From: CAZIQY01 sp964541605
GTDB taxonomy: Bacteria > Desulfobacterota > Syntrophia > Syntrophales > UBA2185
Direction: 5' to 3'
Length of the DNA stretch: 64,000 bases
NCBI GenBank assembly: GCA_964541605.1
Contig: CAZIQY010000004.1
Coordinates: forward strand, 1 to 64,000
Shown: in pieces, positions 33,928-43,018 of the stretch
How positions within the stretch are numbered: position 1 is the first letter of the stretch
Layout: every line of letters starts with the position of its first letter
Notes under the pieces: generated by a model
Seen by the model: only the letters and a program-made list of their open reading frames with translations
The model's database searches: none
What the model was told of the DNA's origin: nothing
Program-made: the position numbers and the translations under genes

Positions 33928-34999
33928 GGATTTTTTTTACAACCTGGTCTCCCATCCCGTCGGTGCTGACGAGAATGGTTCCCTCCTTATGGATATCCCG
34001 CGTCCTGAAGCCGTCCTTCAGAACCCCCCTGACAGCCTCCTCGACCATCGCCGCTTCTTCTAACATGCCGAAAGAATACTGGAGCATCATGGCGACGGAC
34101 AGAATGGTGGCCAGAGGGTTGGCAATGTTTTTTCCTGCGATATCCGGCGCCGAGCCATGAACCGGCTCGTAGAGGGCTTTATCGTAGCCCCGGCTGGCAG
34201 AGGGCAGCATCCCGATGGAGCCGTTCAGAACGGCCGCCTCATCGCTGAGAATGTCCCCGAACATGTTGGTCGTAACGATCACGTCAAACTGCAGGGGGTT
34301 CATGATCAGCTGCATGGCACAATTATCGACATACATGTGACTTAAGGATATTTCGGGATAGTCACGACTGACTTCAGTCACCACGTCTCTCCAGAGCTGG
34401 GAGCTTTCAAGGATATTGGCTTTATCGACGGAAACGACATTCTGCCGCCTTTTCCCGGCAATGTCAAAGGCAACCCTGGCGATTCTCCGGATTTCTTCCT
34501 CGAAATAAACGAGGGTGTTGATCCCCACCCGTAAACCGTTCTCCATTCTGATCCCTCTGGGCTGACCGAAATACATATCACCGGTCAGTTCCCTCACAAT
34601 CATGATATCGATATCCTGCACGATATGACGCTTCAAGGGCGATGCGTCGATAAGCTCATCATACGCGATGATAGGCCTTAAATTGGTAAAGAGACCAAGG
34701 CCTCCCCTCAATCCAAGGAGCGCTCTCTCGGGCCTTACGGAATAATCGAGGGCTTCCCATTTTGGCCCCCCTACGGCACCCAGCAGGACGACATCGCTTT
34801 TCAAGGCCAGCTCCATGCTTTCAGGAGGAAGGGGTTCTCCGCATGCATCATAGGCGGCGCCACCGACAAGGCCTTCTTCCATATCGAATGCGACACCCGA
34901 ACATTTAGAAATCGCCTGCAGAACCTTGATAGCCTCTCTGACAATCTCGATCCCGATCCCGTCACCGGGAAATACGGCAACTTTGTAACGCTTCTTCAT
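33905..34999 (-). CDS. leuB: 3-Isopropylmalate dehydrogenase
   Basis: 364 residues; oxidises and decarboxylates 3-isopropylmalate with NAD in leucine synthesis. KRYKVAVFPGDGIGIEIVREAIKVL is the typical opening, LLGAVGGPKWE and RELTGDMYFGQPRG are substrate-binding blocks, and NMFGDILSDEAAVLNGSIGMLPSASRG is the family signature near residue 245. It lies 22 bases behind leuD. Confidence 0.96.
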   Translation of the reverse strand: MKKRYKVAVFPGDGIGIEIVREAIKVLQAISKCSGVAFDMEEGLVGGAAYDACGEPLPPESMELALKSDVVLLGAVGGPKWEALDYSVRPERALLGLRGGLGLFTNLRPIIAYDELIDASPLKRHIVQDIDIMIVRELTGDMYFGQPRGIRMENGLRVGINTLVYFEEEIRRIARVAFDIAGKRRQNVVSVDKANILESSQLWRDVVTEVSRDYPEISLSHMYVDNCAMQLIMNPLQFDVIVTTNMFGDILSDEAAVLNGSIGMLPSASRGYDKALYEPVHGSAPDIAGKNIANPLATILSVAMMLQYSFGMLEEAAMVEEAVRGVLKDGFRTRDIHKEGTILVSTDGMGDQVVKKIHALCPVF

Positions 35000-35021
35000 G
35001 TCGTTATTGTCCCTGCCTGAG

Positions 35022-35519
35022 TCAGTCCCTCTTCTTCGACAGATGTTTCATGAGCCCCCCATCCCCGATGAGTTCCTGCATGAACGGCGGAATGGGCCGG
35101 ACACCGAGAGCGTCAATGCCGCTGTTTATAACTTTGATCGTCCCTCTGTCTCCGTCCACCTCGATTTCCTGGGCATCGGAAATCCTGTCCCACAAATCAC
35201 GGGATTCAAAAATGGGAAGTCCCATATTAAAGGCATTCCGGTAGAATATGCGGGCATAGCTTTTCGCGATAACACAGGAAATTCCCGCGGCCTTGATGGC
35301 GATCGGGGCATGTTCTCTCGATGATCCGCAGCCGAAATTCTCTCCGGCAACGATGATGTCGCCGATCATGATTTTTTTTACAAATTCCGGGTCAGCGTCT
35401 TCCATGCAGTGCGCGGCAAGGATTTCGGGATCCGACGTTGTCAGATACCGGGCCGGAATGATGGCATCCGTATCAATATTGTCACCGAACTTCCAGATTT
35501 TTCCTTTGAATTTCATCAC
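35022..35519 (-). CDS. leuD: Isopropylmalate isomerase small subunit
   Basis: 165 residues, the short (archaeal-like) form of the small subunit: KIWKFGDNIDTDAIIPARYL, ENFGCGSSREHAPIAIKAAG and IFYRNAFNMGLP. It completes the LeuC 4Fe-4S hydro-lyase. It lies 46 bases behind leuC in the same transcript. Confidence 0.96.
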   Translation of the reverse strand: MMKFKGKIWKFGDNIDTDAIIPARYLTTSDPEILAAHCMEDADPEFVKKIMIGDIIVAGENFGCGSSREHAPIAIKAAGISCVIAKSYARIFYRNAFNMGLPIFESRDLWDRISDAQEIEVDGDRGTIKVINSGIDALGVRPIPPFMQELIGDGGLMKHLSKKRD

Positions 35520-35565
35520 CCGTCACCTTTCCATCTCTGATCTCTATTCCCTGTTCCCTGATCCC

Positions 35566-36825
35566 TCACAATTCATCAGGGCCGGCAATCCTTCCCAGAA
35601 CCGCCGATGCCGCGGCAATAGCCGGACCGGCAAGATAGACCTCGCTGCCGGGATGTCCCATGCGTCCGACAAAGTTTCTGTTTGTCGTGGCGACAGCCCT
35701 CTCTCCACTTGCCAGAACCCCCATGTGGCCGCCAAGACAGGCGCCGCACGACGGCGGACCGATAACGGCGTTCGCATCGATAAACACTTCCATGAGGCCT
35801 TCTCGCAAAGCCATTTTATATATCGCCTGTGTGGCCGGCATGACGATTAACCGCACATAGGGCGCCGCCTTCCTCCCTTTCAAAATACCGGCGGCGATGC
35901 GCAGATCTTCTATCCTGCCGTTGGTGCAGGAGCCGATGATGACCTGATCGATCTTCACATCCCCCACCCGGCTGATTCCCCTGACATTGGAAGGAAGGTG
36001 GGGAAAGGCAACCTGGGGCTCGATTTTACCGACATCAACATCGAGAACCTCCGCGTAGGTTGCATCGGAATCAGAATCATAAAACCGGTACGAGCGCTTC
36101 GCCCTCTCGTCAACGTAGGCCCTGGTGATCTCATCCGGGACGAAGATACCGTTCTTTGCCCCCGCCTCAATGACCATGTTGGCGATGGTCAATCTGTCCG
36201 CCATGCCGAGATGTTTAACCGTCTCACCGGTAAACTCCATGGCCTTGTAACGCGCACCGTCCACACCGATCAGACCGATCACATGCAGGATCAGATCTTT
36301 TCCCGAGACCCATTTCTTCATCTCGCCGTGAAACACGATCTTCATGGTTTCGGGAACCCTGAACCAGACTTCGCCCGTCAGCATGGCCGCGGCCAGATCG
36401 GTGCTTCCCACCCCTGTGGCAAAGGCCCCCAGAGCGCCGTAGGTGCAGGTGTGGCTGTCGGCGCCGATCACCAGATCGCCGGGCAGAACAATGCCTTTTT
36501 CGGGCAGGAGGGCGTGTTCGATGCCCACTTCCCCGACCTCATAATAGTGGGTAATTTCCTGTTCCCTGGCAAATTCTCTCACCACCTTGCACTGCTCGGC
36601 CGAATCAATGTCCTTGTTGGGTGTAAAGTGATCGGGGATGAGAGCGATTTTATCCCGGTCAAACACTTTCAACCCGCCTGTTTTCCTGAATGCCGCAATG
36701 GCGATAGGAGCCGTGATATCGTTTCCCAAAGCTATATCCACCCGGGCGTTGATCAGCAGTCCGGGATAAACTTCCGCAAGATCCGTGTGCTCACAGAGGA
36801 TCTTTTCCGTAATGGTCATACCCAC
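35566..36825 (-). CDS. leuC: Isopropylmalate isomerase large subunit
   Basis: 419 residues with an aconitase fold. The cluster-binding cysteines are seen in IIGSCTNGR near residue 295 and GPPSCGACLGGHMGVL near residue 355; VIGADSHTCTYGALGAFATGVGSTD carries the first. The 420-residue length matches the HACN/LeuC type paired with short LeuD proteins. It lies 52 bases behind leuA. Confidence 0.96.
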   Translation of the reverse strand: MGMTITEKILCEHTDLAEVYPGLLINARVDIALGNDITAPIAIAAFRKTGGLKVFDRDKIALIPDHFTPNKDIDSAEQCKVVREFAREQEITHYYEVGEVGIEHALLPEKGIVLPGDLVIGADSHTCTYGALGAFATGVGSTDLAAAMLTGEVWFRVPETMKIVFHGEMKKWVSGKDLILHVIGLIGVDGARYKAMEFTGETVKHLGMADRLTIANMVIEAGAKNGIFVPDEITRAYVDERAKRSYRFYDSDSDATYAEVLDVDVGKIEPQVAFPHLPSNVRGISRVGDVKIDQVIIGSCTNGRIEDLRIAAGILKGRKAAPYVRLIVMPATQAIYKMALREGLMEVFIDANAVIGPPSCGACLGGHMGVLASGERAVATTNRNFVGRMGHPGSEVYLAGPAIAAASAVLGRIAGPDEL

Positions 36826-36877
36826 GTCATTTCTCCAGTATTGAGCAAAGTGTCCTTTACTACATCATAATCCCGCT

Positions 36878-38422
36878 TTATTCAACTCTTACCTTCTTCA
36901 CGTCTTTCTTGAGATATTCAAGGCGGTTCAGCGCGTTGATATAAGCCTTTGCCGACGCGACGATGACATCGGGATCGGCGCCCCGTCCCACCACGGATTT
37001 CCCGTTGTATTGAAGTTGAACCGTCGTCTCCCCCTGGGCATCCGTGCCTCCGGTGACAGCGGTCACCGCATATTTCAGGAGATGGTAGTTGGTTTTTGTG
37101 ATCTTCCGGATGGCCGCGAACGTCGCATCCACCGGACCGACGCCAAAGCCGGCGTCCTGGACGATCTCCTTGTCCACTTCCATCTGCATGGTTGCCGTGG
37201 GAATTGCCACGTTGCCGCTGACCACGTTGAGGTAAATCAGCTTGTATTTCTCATCGATCCTGTACAGTTCTTCATAAACGATGGCTTCCAGATCCTCATC
37301 AAAGATCTCTTTCTTGACGTCAGCCAACTCCTTGAACCTTACAAAAACCCGTTTTACTTCGTCGGCATTCAGCTTGTAGCCCATTTTCTTGAGATGTTCG
37401 GAAATCGCATGGCGTCCGGAATGTTTTCCGAGGACCAGATGGGTCCCCGAGATGCCGACAGACTGGGGGGTCATAATCTCATAGGTGATCTTCTCCTTGA
37501 TAAGACCGTCCTGATGAATCCCCGATTCGTGTGCAAACGCATTGGCCCCCACAACCGCCTTGTTGGGCTGGACGGGGATGCCCGTAATGTGGGTCAACAG
37601 TCGCGATGACTGGTAGATGTATTCTGTCTTGATGCCTGTTGAAAACCCGAAAAAGTCCTTTCTCGTCGCCAAGGCCATGACCACCTCTTCCATGGCGGTA
37701 TTCCCGGCCCTTTCTCCGATACCGTTGATGGTGCATTCCACCTGCCTCGCCCCGTTCTTTACCGCCGCGAGCGAATTTGCCACCGCAAGTCCCAGATCAT
37801 TATGACAATGCATGGAGATAACCGCCTGATGAATATTTTTCACTTTCTCAAACAGATAAGCAATCAGGGAACCAAATTCCTGTGGCATGATATACCCCAC
37901 CGTATCCGGTATATTCACGGTGGTCGCACCTTCCGCGATCACCGCTTCGACAATATCGCAGAGGTAATCCCGGTCCGTTCTGGTGGCATCCATTGGCGAA
38001 AATTCCACATTCGGTGTGCAGGAACAGGCATGCGCCACGGCAACACAGGCCTCCTTCATGACCTGATCCCGCGTTTTCTTGAGCTGGTATTTCAGATGGA
38101 TATCCGATGTCGAAATAAAGGTATGAATCCGCGGATGCGCGGCCTCTTTGATGGCATCCCATGCCCGATCAATGTCATTCAGGTTGGCCCTGGCCAGACC
38201 GGCAATCTGCGGCCTTCTGACTTCCCGTGCAATCTGCTGAACCGACAGGAAATCCCCCTCCGAGGCGACAGGAAATCCCGCCTCGATAATATCCACCCCC
38301 AGTCTTTCCAATTGCCAGGCAATGCGAAGCTTTTCCTCCTGATTCATACTCGCGCCTGGCGATTGTTCACCGTCCCTGAGGGTTGTATCAAAAATCAGCA
38401 CCCTCTCTTTCTTTGATTCCAT
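36878..38422 (-). CDS. leuA: 2-Isopropylmalate synthase
   Basis: 514 residues. The catalytic TIM barrel shows IFDTTLRDGEQSPGASM near the N-terminus, HCHNDLGLAVANSLAAVKNGA (metal histidines) near residue 200, and NGIGERAGN. The C-terminal regulatory domain (about 385-505), ending with GADPDVIVASAKAYINALNRL, allows leucine feedback. AAAGGAGGAG precedes ATG 38422. It is the first gene of the operon leuA-C-D-B and is preceded by a leader peptide and terminator. Confidence 0.97.
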   Translation of the reverse strand: MESKKERVLIFDTTLRDGEQSPGASMNQEEKLRIAWQLERLGVDIIEAGFPVASEGDFLSVQQIAREVRRPQIAGLARANLNDIDRAWDAIKEAAHPRIHTFISTSDIHLKYQLKKTRDQVMKEACVAVAHACSCTPNVEFSPMDATRTDRDYLCDIVEAVIAEGATTVNIPDTVGYIMPQEFGSLIAYLFEKVKNIHQAVISMHCHNDLGLAVANSLAAVKNGARQVECTINGIGERAGNTAMEEVVMALATRKDFFGFSTGIKTEYIYQSSRLLTHITGIPVQPNKAVVGANAFAHESGIHQDGLIKEKITYEIMTPQSVGISGTHLVLGKHSGRHAISEHLKKMGYKLNADEVKRVFVRFKELADVKKEIFDEDLEAIVYEELYRIDEKYKLIYLNVVSGNVAIPTATMQMEVDKEIVQDAGFGVGPVDATFAAIRKITKTNYHLLKYAVTAVTGGTDAQGETTVQLQYNGKSVVGRGADPDVIVASAKAYINALNRLEYLKKDVKKVRVE

Positions 38423-38444
38423 ATTCTCCTCCTTTCAAATCGTC

Positions 38445-38485
38445 AAAAATAAAAAAGGCCATGGGGTTTTTATCCCATGGCCTTT
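38445..38485 (-). terminator. Attenuator terminator of the leu operon
   Basis: A perfect 12-bp stem, AAAGGCCATGGG paired with CCCATGGCCTTT (38454-38465 and 38474-38485), is followed on the minus strand by T-rich sequence (TTTTTTATTTTT class). It lies between the leader peptide and leuA, 23 bases before the leuA start, where it can only act as a conditional terminator. Confidence 0.85.
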
Positions 38486-38508
38486 AAGTACTTGTTTTAT
38501 TTGTGTGT

Positions 38509-38619
38509 CTAAAGATTACCTAAAAACGACGGGCGTCCGGTATATGGTAAAAGGCAAAGGAGGGCGAGGCCTGGCAACAAGGCCTTTGAACTGATGAATC
38601 TGATTATCGCACTCTTCAT
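38509..38619 (-). CDS. Leucine-rich leader peptide of the leu operon
   Basis: A 36-residue reading frame, ATG at 38619-38617 to TAG at 38511-38509, with nine leucines concentrated in ALLPGLALLCLLP. It ends 23 bases before the terminator stem. The arrangement is that of classical attenuation: when charged tRNA-Leu is scarce, ribosomes stall on the Leu codons, and the GGCC-rich segment inside the peptide frame (AAGGCC, CAGGCCTCGCCC) can pair with the terminator's GGCC arm. The ribosome site is weak. A TTGACA box at 38691-38686 may be the promoter. Confidence 0.75.
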   Translation of the reverse strand: MKSAIIRFISSKALLPGLALLCLLPYTGRPSFLGNL

Positions 38620-38739
38620 ACCAAACGCTGCTTTCGTGAATCTTTTCACATCATGTTATTGAAAGCTAAATTATATTTTTGCCCCTGTCAAGATTTATTT
38701 TCAATTCTGTCGAATGTGTCGGAATAACTGTATCAAGCA

Positions 38740-40257
38740 TCAGGGAATGAAAAGGTTCTTTGTTGAAAAATTGGGTTCGCTGGTCAGATTGACGCCGAGG
38801 CGCCTCAATCCCGCTTCGTCCCCCGGCGTGGGGATATGGGTGATGTGAACCTCGCAGCCATTGAGTTCTTTCAGCTTTTCAATGGCCAGTTGTGCTGCGG
38901 GATTCGTAGTGGCGCTGATGCTGAGAGCAATGAGCGTTTCTTCCAGATCGAGACTCACGGACTTTTCGTTCAGAATGTCTGTCTTTAAATTTCTGACCGC
39001 ATCGGTAATGTATGGAGGGAGTAATTTGATCTTGGCGGGAATGCCGGCGAGATGTTTTATCGTATGCAGGATCAGGCTCGACGCGGCATGCATGAGGGGT
39101 GAATTGTTTCCGGTGATGATGGTGCCGTCCTTTAACTCAAGTGCTGCGCCGCAGAAGATTCCCTCGTTTCCCTTATTCAGTTCCTGAGCTTCTCCAGCTG
39201 CCCTCCAGGCGGGTCCGACCACCTTCCTGTCCTCCGGCTTTATTTTGAAATCCTTGATAAAGAGTTCCACCCGCTGGACAGTTTCCCTGTCGGCAAAACC
39301 CATGGCATATTCGCAACGGTAACGGAAATAGCGCCGGAGCACCTCCTGTTCTGAAGCTTTTCGCGTCACGTCATCATCGATGATGGCAAAGCCGGCACGG
39401 TTGACACCCATGTCGGTCGGTGAGCGGTAAAATGAATCTCCACCTGTGATCTTTTCAAGAATCCTTTTCACAACCGGAAAGACCTCCACATCACGATTAT
39501 AATTCACCGCTGTTTTACCGTAGGCCTCGAGGTGAAAGGGATCGATGAGATTAAAGTCCCGGATATCCGCTGTGGCGGCCTCATAGGCAACATTTACAGG
39601 GTGTTTGAGCGGCAGGTTCCAGATGGGAAAGGTTTCAAACTTGGCATACCCCGCCTTTCCGCCGCGCCTGTAATCATGGTAGAGCTGGGACAGACAGGTA
39701 GCCAGTTTTCCGCTTCCGGGACCGGGGCCGGTAACTATGACCAGCGGTTTTTCCGTTTCGATATATTCGTTCGCCCCGTATCCCTCATCACTCACGATCG
39801 ATTCAACGTCCGTCGGATACCCTCTGGTATAACAGTGCGTGAAAACCCTGATGCCTCTCCGCTCAAGTTTGTTTTTGAAGAGCTTCGCAGCCGGTTGATT
39901 ATCGAAACGGGTGATGACAACGCCCAGCACAGAGACATCCCAGGTCCGGAGATCGTCGATCAGCTTAAGGGCGTCGGAATCATAAGTGATGCCGAAATCG
40001 GCCCGGATCTTCTTTCTCTCGATATCGCCCGCATAAATGCACAACAGAATATCGGCCTTGTCTTTGAGTTCCCTGATCAGCCTTACTTTCACATTGGGGT
40101 TATAGCCGGGCAGTACACGGGCCGCATGAAAATCATATAGCAGCTTTCCGCCGAATTCCAGGTAAAGCTTGTTTTCGAACCGCTCCACCCTCTGGAGAAT
40201 TTCAGTTGTCTGTTCGCTGATGTACCTCTCATTGTCGAATCCCTGTCTGTTGAGCAT
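38740..40257 (-). CDS. DUF1846 (UPF0371) family protein
   Basis: 505 residues. Strong family match at the N-terminus: KQGFDNE-type opening (RQGFDNERYISEQTTEILQR), LYLEFGGKLLYDFHAARVLPGY, and VIVTGPGPGSGKLATCLSQLYHD, a P-loop-like stretch near residue 180. Structures of this family exist but its activity is not settled. An AAAGGAGG lies 15 bases before the ATG, rather far, so the start may be slightly off. Expression may be controlled by the palindrome at 40281-40296. Confidence 0.9.
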   Translation of the reverse strand: MLNRQGFDNERYISEQTTEILQRVERFENKLYLEFGGKLLYDFHAARVLPGYNPNVKVRLIRELKDKADILLCIYAGDIERKKIRADFGITYDSDALKLIDDLRTWDVSVLGVVITRFDNQPAAKLFKNKLERRGIRVFTHCYTRGYPTDVESIVSDEGYGANEYIETEKPLVIVTGPGPGSGKLATCLSQLYHDYRRGGKAGYAKFETFPIWNLPLKHPVNVAYEAATADIRDFNLIDPFHLEAYGKTAVNYNRDVEVFPVVKRILEKITGGDSFYRSPTDMGVNRAGFAIIDDDVTRKASEQEVLRRYFRYRCEYAMGFADRETVQRVELFIKDFKIKPEDRKVVGPAWRAAGEAQELNKGNEGIFCGAALELKDGTIITGNNSPLMHAASSLILHTIKHLAGIPAKIKLLPPYITDAVRNLKTDILNEKSVSLDLEETLIALSISATTNPAAQLAIEKLKELNGCEVHITHIPTPGDEAGLRRLGVNLTSEPNFSTKNLFIP

Positions 40258-40280
40258 GGATGTTTTACAAATCCTCCTTT

Positions 40281-40296
40281 ATGACGAAAACGTCAT
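40281..40296. promoter_or_regulatory. Palindrome ATGACG-aaaa-CGTCAT before the DUF1846 gene
   Basis: Perfect 6-bp arms around 4 bases, adjoining the ribosome site of the DUF1846 gene. It is operator-like in size and position. The rest of 40258-40531 holds nothing else I recognise. Confidence 0.45.
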
Positions 40297-40531
40297 TTTT
40301 GGTTTGAACAATTTTGGACAATATAGGGGAAGCGTTTTCGCAAGTCAAGATAAGTCGGTACTGTATACGATGGTTTTTTGCAATGGCGGTCACAGTGAAA
40401 TTACAGTCGAAATATTAGAGTTACGGCATAAATTGATGTTTGCTTTGAAGAAAATGTGGTGATCACCCGGAAGGCGGTGAGAAAGAGGGGAAGGAGGGCG
40501 CCCCCGGGTGATCCGCTGAAGCCTTAATGGT

Positions 40532-41065
40532 TTACCAGTTGCCTCTCATGCCCATGCCCGGGCCGCCGTCGTGATGGCCGGGGCCACTCTGCAGTCCGGC
40601 GCCGCCCATCATGCCGGGACCGAAACCCCGCCCCGGCCGATAAGAATTCAGTTTTTCCTGCTGTTCGGGTGTCAGGACTTTGAGCACCCCAAGACGATAA
40701 TTATCCTTTTTATCCTCCATCTGATCACGCAGGGTTCTGATTTCTTTTTGAATCTTGTTGATCTTTTCCTGGTCCGGATTCTTCTGCAGCCAGAGCAGTC
40801 TCAAATCGCCTCTTTTGCTGTACATCTTGTCCCGAATCGGCTTTACGTCCTTCAGATGGGCTTCACGAAGGGCGTTGATCTTTCCTGTCTGTTCCGTCGT
40901 CAGATTCACTCCCGGCACTGCCGTCAGATCGGCTCCATAACAGTCGCCGCCGCCATGATGCCCTCTGCCGTAACCTCTTCCCCACCCAGGACCGACAGCA
41001 AACGCCGAAGCCGTCAGGGCCACTGCTGCAAGAAGCGCCACAAATGTAATCGCTAATTTATTCAT
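40532..41065 (-). CDS. ZraP/CpxP/Spy-like periplasmic protein
   Basis: 177 residues. Signal peptide ends ASAFA-VGP; the mature N-terminus is Gly/His-rich (GRGYGRGHHGGGDC), likely metal-binding. A helical middle (LTTEQTGKINALREAHLKDVKPIRDKM, then VLKVLTPEQQEKLNSY) carries the two LTxxQ motifs of the CpxP/Spy/ZraP group, and the tail is Gly/Met/His-rich. Such proteins bind zinc or misfolded proteins and tune the ZraSR sensor. It is divergent from the sensor gene and has an excellent sigma-54 promoter. Confidence 0.87.
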   Translation of the reverse strand: MNKLAITFVALLAAVALTASAFAVGPGWGRGYGRGHHGGGDCYGADLTAVPGVNLTTEQTGKINALREAHLKDVKPIRDKMYSKRGDLRLLWLQKNPDQEKINKIQKEIRTLRDQMEDKKDNYRLGVLKVLTPEQQEKLNSYRPGRGFGPGMMGGAGLQSGPGHHDGGPGMGMRGNW

Positions 41066-41113
41066 GCTTATATTCTCCTTTGTTATATTTTTTTGTTTTT
41101 AGCTTTTAATAAG

Positions 41114-41128
41114 GCAAGCACCGTGCCA
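41114..41128 (-). promoter_or_regulatory. Sigma-54 promoter of the ZraP-like gene
   Basis: Minus strand TGGCACGGTGCTTGC matches the consensus TGGCACG-N4-TTGC at every fixed base. It lies about 50 bases before the gene start, and the enhancer array at 41225-41273 is about 100 bases upstream. Confidence 0.85.
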
Positions 41129-41224
41129 GATGCCGGACACATGACATAACATGCCTAAACGACACGGAAATTGTCGTTATGGCGGGATTTGTTATCGTTC
41201 AAGCATCCCTTTATGAGAAAAAAG

Positions 41225-41273
41225 TGGATAATAAGTATCCATCTGTGGTATCCAGTTGATTAAAAAGTATCCA
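41225..41273. promoter_or_regulatory. Enhancer/operator array for the ZraR-like regulator, site 1
   Basis: A full palindrome TGGATAATAAGTATCCA (41225-41241) is followed by half sites TATCCA at 41249-41254 and 41268-41273. Spacing of half sites is 13 and 19 bases. The mirror-image arrangement with the same spacing lies at 45008-45056. It lies between the ZraP-like gene and the sensor kinase, so it may serve both. Confidence 0.8.
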
Positions 41274-41290
41274 TAACCAGCGATCATTTT

Positions 41291-43018
41291 ATGAAAAACG
41301 AGCCGAACCGAAGAAAAAAGAAGTTTTGGCCGGGCACCTCGCCGTGGATCATCATTGGCTCACTGGTCATTCTCGTACCCATTTTCATTTTCATGACCAT
41401 GGCCAATATCAACCAGCAGAAAGAATATACGACCCAGCTTCTGCTCGAAAAGGGAGCGGCCCTGATCAGGTCTTTCGAGGCCGGCGCACGCACGGGCATC
41501 GGTATGCAATGGAGCGGTTTCCAACTCCAGAAACTGCTCATCGAGACGGCACAGCAACCTGATATTGACCATTTGATTCTCACGGACGTCCAGGGCAGGA
41601 TAATTGCGGACAGCGATCCTTCCATGGTCGGAGAATCGTACGGAAAAGACCTCGATCTCGCGAGCATCTCCAGGTTAAAACAGCCGCAATGGCGCCAGGT
41701 TTCCAATCCTGACGGCGCTGACACCTTCGAGGTCTTTCGACGATTCTCTCCGACCGGGGAACCTTTTCAGGGGTTTTCGTCAGATCGAGAAACCGCAAGC
41801 GACTCCTCGGGATTCATCATTTTTGTAGGCCTGGACATGGGACATGTTATTGCGGCAAGGGAACAGGATACCCGCAACACCATCTGGATGGCCGTCGTTT
41901 TCCTCCTCATCGGTTGCTCCGGGGTTATTTCTCTTTTTCTGGCGCAAAGTTATCGCCTGGCAAAGACATCCCTTTCCAGGATGAAGGCCTTCTCCGACAG
42001 TCTCGTCGAAAATATGCCCATGGGCCTTGTCGCCGTAAACAGCCGGGGTGAAATCATCGCCTTCAATCAGGCGGCGGAATCCATCACAGGATACGTTTTC
42101 CCGGACGTCATCGGAAAAAAAGCAAATGACATCCTGCCCCCGCCGTGTGTCACTCTGCTTCAAAACCTCAAGACAGGAAAAAAGAGCATCGAAAAGGAAA
42201 TCGATTGCCCCGTACGAGGGGGAAAGATCGTTCCCCTCGAAGTGATCGCAGCGAACCTCGAAGAGGAAAATGGCGAATTTCTGGGTTACGTGATTCTCAT
42301 CCGGGATATTACGGAAATTCAGCATTTGAAGAAAGAAATCACCATCAGTCAACGCCTCGCCTCTTTGGGGAACCTGGCCGCCGGAGTTGCCCACGAGATC
42401 AGGAATCCTTTGAGTTCCATCAAGGGTTTCGCCACGTTTTTCAAAGAGAGATACCGCGACAGGCCGGAAGATAAAAAGACAGCCGACATCATGATACAGG
42501 AAGTGGATCGACTGAACCGGGTCATCAGCCAGCTTCTTGAATTTGCCCGGCCTATGGATATCAATAAACAGCGCGTATCCATCCACACGGTCATTCAGGA
42601 CACCCTGAAAATGATAGAAGGACAAGCAAAGGAAAAAGAAATCATCATCCATGCGGACCTGTCGCCTGATGTCAGGGATGTCTTTATCGATCCGGATAAA
42701 ATCACACAGGTGTTCCTGAATTTGTACCTGAACGCCATTGAAGCCATGGGAAGGGGCGGCGCCCTGTCGGTCAGCCTCTCTCCGCAGAACGAACGGACAA
42801 TCCGGATTGATATTTCCGACACGGGCAGAGGCATTGACCCAAATGAACTGGCCCATGTTTTTGATCCATACTACACGACCAGGCCAACGGGGACCGGTCT
42901 TGGGCTCGCAATTGTCCACAAGATTATTGAAACCCATGAGGGCGAGATCCGTGTGGACAGCGTTAAGGGAAAAGGAACCACCCTGTCGATTTTTCTGCCG
43001 ATGGAGAGAGAACCATGA
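41291..43018 (+). CDS. ZraS-like sensor histidine kinase
   Basis: 575 residues. Two membrane helices (about 17-36 and 195-215) enclose a periplasmic sensor domain of about 160 residues. A PAS domain (AVNSRGEIIAFNQAAESITGYVFPDVIGK) follows, then a HisKA domain with the phosphorylated histidine in GVAHEIRNPLSSIKGF near residue 365, and an ATPase domain (NLYLNAIEAMGRGG, DTGRGIDP, GTGLGLAIV). It overlaps the regulator gene by 4 bases. The neighbouring ZraP-like gene supports a metal or envelope-stress signal. Confidence 0.93.
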   Translation: MKNEPNRRKKKFWPGTSPWIIIGSLVILVPIFIFMTMANINQQKEYTTQLLLEKGAALIRSFEAGARTGIGMQWSGFQLQKLLIETAQQPDIDHLILTDVQGRIIADSDPSMVGESYGKDLDLASISRLKQPQWRQVSNPDGADTFEVFRRFSPTGEPFQGFSSDRETASDSSGFIIFVGLDMGHVIAAREQDTRNTIWMAVVFLLIGCSGVISLFLAQSYRLAKTSLSRMKAFSDSLVENMPMGLVAVNSRGEIIAFNQAAESITGYVFPDVIGKKANDILPPPCVTLLQNLKTGKKSIEKEIDCPVRGGKIVPLEVIAANLEEENGEFLGYVILIRDITEIQHLKKEITISQRLASLGNLAAGVAHEIRNPLSSIKGFATFFKERYRDRPEDKKTADIMIQEVDRLNRVISQLLEFARPMDINKQRVSIHTVIQDTLKMIEGQAKEKEIIIHADLSPDVRDVFIDPDKITQVFLNLYLNAIEAMGRGGALSVSLSPQNERTIRIDISDTGRGIDPNELAHVFDPYYTTRPTGTGLGLAIVHKIIETHEGEIRVDSVKGKGTTLSIFLPMEREP

